Part shown: piece by piece, positions 7,378-14,386 of the stretch | How positions within the stretch are numbered: the stretch's first letter is position 1 | Layout of the letters: the number at the start of each line of letters is the position of its first letter | Assembly: GCF_016907835.1 (NCBI RefSeq) | Contig: NZ_JAFBCT010000001.1 | Location: forward strand, 3,224,001-3,288,000 | DNA length: 64,000 bases | From: Agromyces cerinus | GTDB taxonomy: Bacteria; Actinomycetota; Actinomycetes; Actinomycetales; Microbacteriaceae | Direction of reading: 5' to 3' | Made by a program: the position numbers and the translations under genes | Notes under the pieces: model-generated | What the model was told of the DNA's origin: nothing | Seen by the model: only the letters and a program-made list of their open reading frames with translations | The model's database searches: none

Positions 7378-8943
7378 CTATGCGTTGCCGTCGGGCTGCA
7401 CGCGACGGTGCCTGATCCGGCGCGCCGCCTCGAGCGCGTGCGGCACGACCGAGGCGAGACCGGTGCCGGCGACCCATGATCCGGTCGCCTCGATGCCGGG
7501 CTCCGCGGCGAGCGCGTCCTCGAGGGCGTGCACCCGCTCGCGCTGGCCGATGGTCGCCTGCGAGATGGCGTCGCGCCACACGGTGCGACCCGAGGCGCGG
7601 AGCATCCGCTCATCGAGGGGCACCCCGAGGAGCAGTGCGGCATCGGCGAGCGCGAGCTCGGCGACCTCGGCGTCGGAGCGCCCGTCGAGCGGGTTCGCCG
7701 CACCTGCACGCCCGTATGAGAGGCGCACGACGTGGCGACCGCCGGCCTGCTCGGCGAGCCACGACCACTTCGCGGTCGAATGCGTGAGGGCCTTCGCCGT
7801 CACCCCGGGCGCGTCGGCGGCGACGAGCACGCCGGTGCCGCGCGGGGCGGCATCGAGCTCGGGGGCGTCGAGCACGAGGGTGACGAGTTCGACGGATGCC
7901 GCGGGGGGCCACGCTCCGTCGTCGGAGTCGCTCGTGTGCGTCCAGCCGTCGAGCGCGTCGTCGACGAGGGCGAGGGCCGCGTGGCCGGAGGCCGCGAGCA
8001 CGACGTCGGGAGCGGTCACGAGCAGTCCGCCCGCCTCGGTCGTCGCGGTGACGCGCCATCCGGATGCCGCGTCCGACGACGCGGTGTCGCGTTCGCGGGT
8101 CGCGGCATCACGCTCGAGCCCGGTGACCTCGGCGCCGCGCACGATCGTGACGTCGAAACGGGCGAGCTCCCGCTCGAGGGCGTCGACGAGGCGATGCATG
8201 CCGCCCCGGATGCCCCGCACGGCGGTGCCGGCCTTGCGCTCCTCGAGGAGTTGCCCGACGCCGCCGGAGAGCGAGCCGGTACGGGTCATCGCCTCGTTGA
8301 GTCCGGGGGCGACGATGTCGAGGTCGAGGTCGTCGGGATTCGCGGAGTAGACGCCGGCGGAGATCGGGGTGACGAGCCGGTCGAGCACGGCCTGGCCCAT
8401 GCGCGAGCGAACGAGCTCGCCGAGGCTGCGGGCCCGGCCGATGGTGAGGATCGGCTTCACCCGATCGACGTAGGCGCGGATCGCTCCGTTCCAGCCGATG
8501 ATGCGGCGCACGTCGTCGCCGAGCGGGTTCGACGGGATGCCGAGCATGCCCGTCTTCGGCAGGGGCGCCGCGTCGAGGCCCTCCTTGCCGGGCATCACGA
8601 GCCAGGCGCCCGCAGGGTTCGGGTTCTCGACCTCGGCCTCGAGGCCGAGGGACCCGAGCAGTTCGGCGACGGTGCCGCCGCGGGTCGCGAACGACTCGGC
8701 TCCGCTGTCGAGGCTCAGGCCGTCGAGTTCGATGCGGCCGACGCATCCGCCCAGTTCGTCGCGGCGCTCGAGCACGGTGACCTGCAGGCCGACCTTCGCG
8801 CACTCGAGTGCGGCGACGAGGCCCGCGACGCCGCCGCCGATCACGACGACGTCGGCGGTCGCGCGTTCGACGACGGGCGCTGCGGCCGGGTCGGCTGCGG
8901 GCACGGCGCCGGGTGCCGTCCCCGGCGTCATCGCGTCGCTCAT
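7378..8943 (-). CDS. hemY: Coproporphyrinogen/protoporphyrinogen III oxidase
   Basis: FAD-dependent oxidase of heme synthesis, 521 residues. The dinucleotide motif VVVIGGGVAGLVAALE starts near residue 32 and is followed by LGGCVGRIELDGLSLDSGAESFATR, typical of HemY. The C-terminal FAD region is ATGSWVAGTGLASVV. In Gram-positive bacteria this enzyme oxidises coproporphyrinogen III (CgoX) in the coproporphyrin-dependent route; that is family knowledge, not visible here. Its ATG overlaps the hemE stop (ATGA), so the two are translationally coupled. The chlorite-dismutase-like hemQ gene often found next to it is absent from this window. Confidence 0.92.
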   Translation of the reverse strand: MSDAMTPGTAPGAVPAADPAAAPVVERATADVVVIGGGVAGLVAALECAKVGLQVTVLERRDELGGCVGRIELDGLSLDSGAESFATRGGTVAELLGSLGLEAEVENPNPAGAWLVMPGKEGLDAAPLPKTGMLGIPSNPLGDDVRRIIGWNGAIRAYVDRVKPILTIGRARSLGELVRSRMGQAVLDRLVTPISAGVYSANPDDLDLDIVAPGLNEAMTRTGSLSGGVGQLLEERKAGTAVRGIRGGMHRLVDALERELARFDVTIVRGAEVTGLERDAATRERDTASSDAASGWRVTATTEAGGLLVTAPDVVLAASGHAALALVDDALDGWTHTSDSDDGAWPPAASVELVTLVLDAPELDAAPRGTGVLVAADAPGVTAKALTHSTAKWSWLAEQAGGRHVVRLSYGRAGAANPLDGRSDAEVAELALADAALLLGVPLDERMLRASGRTVWRDAISQATIGQRERVHALEDALAAEPGIEATGSWVAGTGLASVVPHALEAARRIRHRRVQPDGNA

Positions 8944-10112
8944 GCCGAGGCCTCGTGCACGAGCTCGGCGACGCGCGTCAGCACGGTCGGGTCGGTCTCG
9001 GGCGGCACGCCGTGGCCGAGGTTGAAGACGTGGGCGGGGGCCGCCTCGCCGCGTCGCAGCACGTCGCGGACGGCGGCCTCGAGCACGGGCCACGGGGCGG
9101 CGAGCAGCGCCGGGTCGAGGTTGCCCTGCAGCGGCACGCCCTCGCCCACGCGCGCCGCGGCGACGTCGAGCGGGATGCGGTAGTCGACGCCGACCGTGTC
9201 GACGCCGATGCCGTGCATCGCGCCGAGCAGTTCGCCGGTGCCGACGCCGAAGTGCACGACGGGCACGCTGCGGGTGGACGGGGCGCCCGAGGCATCCGTC
9301 GTCTCGTAGGCGAGGTCGTGCACGTGGGCGAGGGCCGCCGCCGATGCGGGGGCGACGTGCGTCTCGTAGTCGGCGAGCGAGATCGCGCCCGCCCAGGAGT
9401 CGAAGAGCTGCGCGGCGGATGCCCCGGCCAGCACCTGCGTGCGCAGGAAGCGGCCGGTGAGCTCGGCGGTCCAGTCCATGAGCGCACGCCAGGCTCCGGG
9501 GTCGGCGTGCATGAGGGTGCGGGCGGCGAGGTGATCCTTCGAGGGGCCGCCCTCGGTGAGGTACGCCGCGAGTGTGAACGGCGCGCCGGCGAAGCCGATG
9601 AGCGGGGTGCTCCCCCTGCTGGCCGAGCCGGTCGAGACCGACCCGGCGGGCACCGTCGTGTTCAGCTCGGCGACCGTGCGCGCGACGGCCTCGGTGATGG
9701 GGGCGGATGTCTCCTCGAGCCGTGCAGGGTCGATCGCCGTGAGTTCGGCGACGCCCGCGGCATCCGCGTAGGCCCGGCCGAAGACCGGCCCGCGACCCGG
9801 CTGGATCTCGACGTCGACTCCCACGAGCTTCAGCGGCACGACGATGTCGCTGAAGAAGATGCCCGCGTCGACCTTGTGGCGGCGCACGGGCTGCAGGGTG
9901 ATCTCGCTCGCCATCGCGGGGTCGAGGCAGGCGTCGAGCATGCGGGTGCCGACGCGGAGGTCGCGGTACTCGGGCAGCGAGCGACCGGCCTGGCGCATGA
10001 ACCAGACGGGAGTGGCGTCGGCGCGCTCTCCCCGGTATGCGCGCACGAGTCGCGAGTCGGAGGTCAGGCCGGCGGAGAGCGGATGCTGCGGGGAGAGGAT
10101 CACGCCTGACAT
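8940..10112 (-). CDS. hemE: Uroporphyrinogen decarboxylase
   Basis: This enzyme decarboxylates uroporphyrinogen III to coproporphyrinogen III. The protein has 390 residues. The family signature PVWFMRQAGRSLPEYR is near residue 35 and GFAGAPFTLA near 170; FSDIVVPLKLVGVDV and NLGHGVPPETDP are also present. About 12-15 residues rich in Ser/Gly/Thr (AGSVSTGSASRGS) sit directly before GFAGAPFTLA and are coded by a repeat-like DNA segment near 9612-9640. The ATG at 10112 is chosen because it leads straight into the conserved region. It is coupled to hemY. Confidence 0.94.
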   Translation of the reverse strand: MSGVILSPQHPLSAGLTSDSRLVRAYRGERADATPVWFMRQAGRSLPEYRDLRVGTRMLDACLDPAMASEITLQPVRRHKVDAGIFFSDIVVPLKLVGVDVEIQPGRGPVFGRAYADAAGVAELTAIDPARLEETSAPITEAVARTVAELNTTVPAGSVSTGSASRGSTPLIGFAGAPFTLAAYLTEGGPSKDHLAARTLMHADPGAWRALMDWTAELTGRFLRTQVLAGASAAQLFDSWAGAISLADYETHVAPASAAALAHVHDLAYETTDASGAPSTRSVPVVHFGVGTGELLGAMHGIGVDTVGVDYRIPLDVAAARVGEGVPLQGNLDPALLAAPWPVLEAAVRDVLRRGEAAPAHVFNLGHGVPPETDPTVLTRVAELVHEASA

Positions 10113-10205
10113 TGTCTCGCATCGGGCTGAGTGAAGATCGGCGATCGGATGCAGCACCAACGACAACTGACATCGTCGCGTATCAGGCGGGGGAACCCAC
10201 GCGAC

Positions 10206-10225
10206 GTGCAACAGATCTATTGCAC
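10206..10225. promoter_or_regulatory. Imperfect palindromic operator, probable ArsR site 1
   Basis: GTGCAACAGATCTATTGCAC is a 20-bp inverted repeat with one mismatched pair around an AGATCT core. It shares the GTGCAA/TTGCAC outer arms with a second site whose centre lies 33 bp downstream, about three helical turns. Both precede the SRPBCC-ArsR pair. Confidence 0.65.
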
Positions 10226-10238
10226 TTCTCGCTGATCG

Positions 10239-10258
10239 GTGCAACACTCATGTTGCAC
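10239..10258. promoter_or_regulatory. Perfect palindromic operator, probable ArsR site 2
   Basis: GTGCAACACTCATGTTGCAC has perfect 8-bp arms and a CTCA spacer. A further half-site GTTGCAC lies at 10263-10269. The site ends 41 bp before the SRPBCC start codon. The ArsR protein coded at 10788-11123 is the obvious candidate ligand (inference). Confidence 0.68.
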
Positions 10259-10299
10259 ATGCGTTGCACATCACCGCGCACGGCACTCGAGGAGGACGC

Positions 10300-10791
10300 A
10301 TGAACGGCACGACCACCGGATCACTCGACCGGATCGAACAGCAGATCGACATCGACGCCTCGGCGGAGCGCGTGTGGGAACTCGTGTCGACCGCCGGTTG
10401 GTGGATCAACGACGACCGCATCGTCGAGCACCGCATCGAGGAGCAGGGCTCGCGCGTCGTCGTGCACGACGAGAAGCACGGCGCGTTCACGCTCGCGATC
10501 GAGTCGCTGGACGCCCCGCGGTACGCCGCCTTCCGCTGGTTCAACGCGACGCCGACAGCCGCCGAACCCGACGCCGAGCGCGACCCGCGCGTCTCGACGA
10601 TCGTCGAGTTCTGGATCGAGGAGCGCGCCGACGGCGGCGTCGTGCTGCGCGTCGCCGAGAGCGGCTTCGAGGGGCTCGACCGGAGCTCCGAGGAGCGTCG
10701 CCGGATGTTCGACGAGAACACCGAGGGCTGGGCCATCGAGCTCGGGTTCGCGCGCGACCACATCGCGAACGAGCTCGCGGCGGGCCGATGA
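10300..10791 (+). CDS. SRPBCC / AHSA1-type START-like domain protein
   Basis: This 163-residue protein is a single Bet v1/START-like fold. It opens with IEQQIDIDASAERVWELVS and ends with GWAIELGFARDHI, as in the AHSA1 (Hsp90-activator C-domain-like) family. Ligand and reaction are unknown. GAGGAGG lies 5 nt before the ATG; a TTG farther upstream lies inside the operator half-site and is rejected. It overlaps the ArsR start by ATGA. SRPBCC plus ArsR pairs are a common regulatory couple in actinobacteria. Confidence 0.86.
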   Translation: MNGTTTGSLDRIEQQIDIDASAERVWELVSTAGWWINDDRIVEHRIEEQGSRVVVHDEKHGAFTLAIESLDAPRYAAFRWFNATPTAAEPDAERDPRVSTIVEFWIEERADGGVVLRVAESGFEGLDRSSEERRRMFDENTEGWAIELGFARDHIANELAAGR

Positions 10792-11123
10792 CGCCGAGCA
10801 CCGAGCGCCTGGGCACCGAGAGCCTCCCCGCCGCGTTCGCCGCCCTGGGCGACGACACGCGGTGGAAGCTCCTGCAGCGACTCGGCACCGCGCCCGCCTC
10901 GGCCACGGCACTCGCGGCCGACCAGCCGATCAGCAGGCAGGCCGTCGCCCGGCATCTCGAGGTGCTCCGCGAGGCCGGGCTCGTCGAGACCGAGATCCAC
11001 GGCAGAGAGGTGCGCTACCGCGCGATCGGATCGCGCCTGAGCGCTCTCGCCCGTGACCTCGACACCCTCGCCCAGGGCTGGGAGCGCCGGCTGCGCACGA
11101 TCAAGGCGGCGGCGGAGGGATAG
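10788..11123 (+). CDS. ArsR/SmtB-family transcriptional regulator
   Basis: This 111-residue winged-helix protein has an N-terminal ALGDDTRWKLLQRL segment and recognition helix ISRQAVARHLEVLREAGLV, followed by the wing EIHGREVRYRAI. No cysteine metal-binding cluster is present, so it is unlikely to be a classical metal sensor; it belongs to the SRPBCC-linked ArsR type. It is translationally coupled to the preceding gene and probably represses the pair through the two GTGCAA...TTGCAC sites upstream. Confidence 0.88.
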   Translation: MTPSTERLGTESLPAAFAALGDDTRWKLLQRLGTAPASATALAADQPISRQAVARHLEVLREAGLVETEIHGREVRYRAIGSRLSALARDLDTLAQGWERRLRTIKAAAEG

Positions 11124-11320
11124 GCGCGGTCCACGCGGTTCGCCCGGCGCGGTGGCGTTCGCCCGCGCCGGGCGAACCACTCGGCCGATTCGTTCGGAAG
11201 CCTTACATTCGCGCTCCCATCGGCGCTAAGGTCGAGACGTTGTGCGCCCCCGAGCACGACGACGCGCGAGTCCCCCAGCCCGTGCGCCTCCGCACCCACG
11301 GAGAAGCCCATGCCCCCACT

Positions 11321-11374
11321 GTGTTCGTCACACCCGTCGTGTTCGTCACACCCGTCGCGTTCGTCACACCCGTC
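11321..11374. repeat. 18-bp tandem repeat, three units
   Basis: Units GTGTTCGTCACACCCGTC at 11321-11338 and 11339-11356 are identical; 11357-11374 differs by one base (GCG for GTG). A decayed fourth unit follows. The unit is a multiple of three, and in the frame of the downstream membrane protein it would read as VFVTPV repeats, but no convincing start codon precedes it. Confidence 0.85.
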
Positions 11375-11404
11375 GCGCTGCACCCCGTCCCTCCGAGCCG
11401 CCCG

Positions 11405-12127
11405 ATGAACCCGGTGGCGAGGCATCGCACCGGCGTCACCTTCATGGTCGCCGCCGCCGCCGCGATCGTCATCGGCGCGCTCATCGCAGGCTCCGGATTC
11501 CTCGACCGCTTCATGTTCCGACTGCCCGAGATCCCCGGCGACGAGCGCATCACCCTCGGCGTCGCGGTGCTCGCCGCACTCGCCGCGCTGATCTGGCTCC
11601 TCGTGCGCCTCGGCGAACTGGGCCGTGCCCGGTCGCGTCGCCGAGCACTCGAGGCCAGCGTTCGCGGCGAGGTGAGCTGCGGCATCCGTCGCCGTGAGCT
11701 CGTCGCGCGACTGGGTGAACTGACCGCGGATGACGCGCAGCACATCAAGCTCGCGGCCCGCTACTCGATCGTGGCCGACGAACTCGGCGTCGCGTTCTGG
11801 AACGGCGGCCGCCGCCCCAAACGCGCCGCGCACTTCGCGTGGCGCGAGGTCCGCGGCATCCGCAGCGACTCGATCATCGCCGGCGAGACGGTGCTCTCGG
11901 TACTCGTGCTGCGCGTGCGTCGCGGCGGCGTGAGCGTCGAGCTGCCGATCGTGCTCGCGGCGGAGCGACCGGGCCGCTACGCGCTCTCCGACGCCCCCTT
12001 CTTCGCCGTCGTGCGCAGCTGGAAGGCCAAGCACCGCGAGGCGCTCGCGGCCGAGGGACTCGAGCTGCCGCCGCTCACCGCGCCGATCCAGATCATCCCG
12101 CAGAACGCAGTGCTCTCCGGTCGCTGA
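11405..12127 (+). CDS. Unknown membrane protein with two N-terminal TM helices
   Basis: I do not recognise this family. The 240-residue product from ATG 11405 has two hydrophobic segments (about 13-33 and 52-72) and a basic RARSRRR stretch, then a soluble domain of about 160 residues ending RSWKAKHREALAAEGLELP. The architecture resembles small PH-like bacterial membrane proteins, but this is weak. The frame is open upstream through an 18-bp tandem repeat to a TTG at 11240; a start inside that stretch cannot be excluded. It sits between the ArsR gene and hemA. Confidence 0.6.
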   Translation: MNPVARHRTGVTFMVAAAAAIVIGALIAGSGFLDRFMFRLPEIPGDERITLGVAVLAALAALIWLLVRLGELGRARSRRRALEASVRGEVSCGIRRRELVARLGELTADDAQHIKLAARYSIVADELGVAFWNGGRRPKRAAHFAWREVRGIRSDSIIAGETVLSVLVLRVRRGGVSVELPIVLAAERPGRYALSDAPFFAVVRSWKAKHREALAAEGLELPPLTAPIQIIPQNAVLSGR

Positions 12128-12172
12128 GTTTCCCTCAGAGTCGCTCCGGGCGAACTCCGATTCGGCGGCGAG

Positions 12173-12178
12173 TAGAAT
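12173..12178 (+). promoter_or_regulatory. -10 hexamer TAGAAT for hemA, leaderless type
   Basis: TAGAAT ends exactly 6 nt before the hemA GTG and no Shine-Dalgarno sequence lies between, so transcription probably starts at the start codon. The same geometry recurs at several other genes in the window. Confidence 0.65.
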
Positions 12179-12184
12179 CCCTTC

Positions 12185-13606
12185 GTGCTCATCTGCCTCA
12201 CCGCGAGTCACAAGAACGCCGGGTTCGACATGCTCGAGCGCCTCTCAGTGACCGCGGACGCCGCCGGTCCCCGTATCCGCGAGGGCCATCCCTCCGTGCA
12301 GGGTGCCGTCGTCGTCGCCACCTGCAACCGCTTCGAGGCCTACCTCGACCTCGACGCGGCAGAGGGCGACTCACCCGTGCCGGCAGTGCACGAGGCGATC
12401 CGTTCGGTGGGCGCCGTCGCCGGCCTCGAACCCGAAGAACTGCGCTCGACGTTCGGCTTCGTGCACGGCAACGCCGTCGCCGGCCACCTGTTCGCCGTCG
12501 CGTCGGGCCTCGAGTCGGTCGTCGTCGGCGAGGGCGAGATCGCGGGCCAGGTGCGCCGCTCGCTCGAGCGCGCCCGCACCGAGGGCACCACGACACCCGA
12601 CCTCGAACGGCTCTTCCAGCGCGCCTCGCAGATCTCGCGCCGCGTGAAGAACGAGACCGGCATCGGCAACGAGGGCCGCTCGGTCGTGCGCCTCGCGCTC
12701 GAGCTCGCCGAGAGCCGCGTCACCGACTGGGCTGAAACGAAGGTGCTGCTCGTCGGCACCGGACGCTTCGCCGGCGCTTCGCTCGCCGCACTCCGTGATC
12801 GCGGAGTCACCGACGTGCGCGTCTACTCCCCGTCGGGCCGCGCGGCGAAGTTCGCGGCGAACCACGACATCGAGGCGGTGGGGCGTGGAGATGTGGCTGC
12901 TGCAGCCGCCTCCTCCGACGTCATCGTCACGTGCACCACGGCCGAGCACCACGTCGTCGACCGCGCCCTGCTCGAAGCGGGCAGGGCGGGCTTCGCGGCA
13001 TCCGCTGCCGGTGCCTCGACTTCCGCCGGCACGGCCGGCGCTGATGCTGCCTCAGCTGCCGCTCGACCGCTCGGCCTCGTCGCCGAACCCGCCACGGGCG
13101 CCGTCGAACGCCAGCTCGTGATCGACCTCGGGCTCCCCCGCAACGTGGCGCCCGACGTCGTCGAGGTGCACGGCGTCGAACTGCTCGACCTCGAGACGAT
13201 CCGCATCCACGCCCCGCTCGAGGAGTTCGGTGCGACGGATGCCGCGCGCGCGATCGTCGGCGGCGCGGCCCGTGCATTCGGCGAGGCCCGTGAAGAGCAG
13301 GATGTCGCGCCCGCCGTCGTCGCCCTGCGGCGTCACGTCTTCGACCTGCTCGACGGCGAGATCGCGCGCGCCCGTGCACGCGGCGACGCCGACGGACGCA
13401 CCGAAGAGGCCCTGCGCCACATGGCGGGCGTGCTGCTGCACACCCCCATGGTGCGCTCGCGCGAGCTCGCCCGAGCCGGCGAGCAGCAGGCCTGGATCGA
13501 CGGCATCGCCGCGATCTTCGGCGTCACCCCCGAAGCGGATGCCTCGGCGCGCACGTCGGGGGCGCGCGATACGCTTCGTGACGATGCACGAGAACGCCAC
13601 GCCTGA
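12185..13606 (+). CDS. hemA: Glutamyl-tRNA reductase
   Basis: First enzyme of C5-pathway tetrapyrrole synthesis: it reduces Glu-tRNA(Glu) to glutamate-1-semialdehyde with NADPH. It has 473 residues. The catalytic cysteine is C47 in VVVATCNRFEAYLD, and the FAVASGLESVVVGEGEIAGQVR segment is diagnostic. The NADPH domain contains VLLVGTGRFAGASLAAL. Around residues 270-305 there is an Ala/Ser/Gly-rich insertion in the nucleotide-binding domain. The GTG start follows a TAGAAT -10 by 6 nt. The hemE-hemY operon lies on the opposite strand about 2 kb upstream. Confidence 0.95.
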   Translation: MLICLTASHKNAGFDMLERLSVTADAAGPRIREGHPSVQGAVVVATCNRFEAYLDLDAAEGDSPVPAVHEAIRSVGAVAGLEPEELRSTFGFVHGNAVAGHLFAVASGLESVVVGEGEIAGQVRRSLERARTEGTTTPDLERLFQRASQISRRVKNETGIGNEGRSVVRLALELAESRVTDWAETKVLLVGTGRFAGASLAALRDRGVTDVRVYSPSGRAAKFAANHDIEAVGRGDVAAAAASSDVIVTCTTAEHHVVDRALLEAGRAGFAASAAGASTSAGTAGADAASAAARPLGLVAEPATGAVERQLVIDLGLPRNVAPDVVEVHGVELLDLETIRIHAPLEEFGATDAARAIVGGAARAFGEAREEQDVAPAVVALRRHVFDLLDGEIARARARGDADGRTEEALRHMAGVLLHTPMVRSRELARAGEQQAWIDGIAAIFGVTPEADASARTSGARDTLRDDARERHA

Positions 13607-14315
13607 CCTCGCGACCACGACCCCGATCACAGCCGACCGCGCTGCCGCGGCAGCCGCCGACGGCCCGCCCGCACTTCGGTTCCCGTTCGATGCTGCTGCG
13701 CTGACCGAGACCCCGCTCACCACGGAGCGTCTCGTGCTGCGCCCGCTCGAGGCATCCGACGCCGCCGACGTCTTCGAGTACCAGCGCATCCCCGACGTGC
13801 TCAAATACCTGCCCTGGCCGTTGCGCGACCGGGCCGAGGCGTACGAGCACACGGCGAAGCGGGCCGCAGCGCGCGTCTTGGAGAGCGACGGTGACTTCTT
13901 CGTGCTCGCGATGACGCTGCCGGGCACCCCGTCGGTCGACGATGCCGGGTCCGACGCGTCGGCCTCCGCTGCCGCTACCGCTCGCGACCGGGTGATCGGC
14001 GACATGATGGTGCGCGTCTCGAGCGCCAAGCACGCGCAGCTCGAGCTGGGATGGGTCGTGCACCCCGACTTCCAGGGCAAGGGCTATGCCCGCGAGGCAG
14101 CCGTCGCGATCAGGGACTTCGCGTTCGAGACGCTCCATCCGCACCGCATCCAGGCGTTCCTCGACGCGCGCAACGCGGCGTCCGCGGCGCTGTGCGAACG
14201 GCTCGGCATGCGACGCGAGGCGACGATCCTCGAAGAGCAGTACAACGACGGCGAATGGCAGGACACGGCACTCTACGGCCTGTTGCGTCGAGAGTGGGCG
14301 GCGGCTCGGGAGTAG
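13584..14315 (+). CDS. GNAT N-acetyltransferase (RimJ/RimL-like)
   Basis: This 243-residue protein matches the RimJ/RimL acetyltransferase group: TERLVLRPLEASDAADVFEYQ at the start of the domain, LGWVVHPDFQGKGYAREA as the acetyl-CoA loop, and ERLGMRREATILEE near the end. A Ser/Ala/Asp-rich insertion (about residues 114-133) interrupts the middle. The start ATG lies inside the hemA 3' end, and a TACGCT hexamer 8 nt upstream may be an internal promoter. Substrate unknown. Confidence 0.85.
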   Translation: MHENATPDLATTTPITADRAAAAAADGPPALRFPFDAAALTETPLTTERLVLRPLEASDAADVFEYQRIPDVLKYLPWPLRDRAEAYEHTAKRAAARVLESDGDFFVLAMTLPGTPSVDDAGSDASASAAATARDRVIGDMMVRVSSAKHAQLELGWVVHPDFQGKGYAREAAVAIRDFAFETLHPHRIQAFLDARNAASAALCERLGMRREATILEEQYNDGEWQDTALYGLLRREWAAARE

Positions 14316-14327
14316 TTCTCCACAGAG

Positions 14328-14336
14328 TTATCCACA
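14328..14336 (+). promoter_or_regulatory. DnaA-box-like TTATCCACA
   Basis: A perfect match to the classical 9-mer lies just before the SOS box of the HNH gene, in the context TTCTCCACAG...TTATCCACA. A single box does not indicate an origin. Confidence 0.35.
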
Positions 14337-14341
14337 ATCTG

Positions 14342-14357
14342 TGGAACGTATGTTCGA
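14342..14357. promoter_or_regulatory. LexA/SOS box
   Basis: TGGAACGTATGTTCGA matches the actinobacterial SOS consensus TCGAAC-N4-GTTCGA at 11 of 12 fixed positions. It lies 30 bp before the start of the DUF222-HNH gene, which it probably controls. Confidence 0.7.
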
Positions 14358-14386
14358 ATGTCGGCCCGGCCGCGAGACACTGGAGC

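Noticed and set aside
11321..11374. CRISPR array
   Set aside because: Units are directly tandem with no spacers and no cas gene is in the window.
14328..14336. TTATCCACA as part of a replication origin
   Set aside because: Only one box is present, with no dnaA or dnaN nearby and no AT-rich unwinding region.
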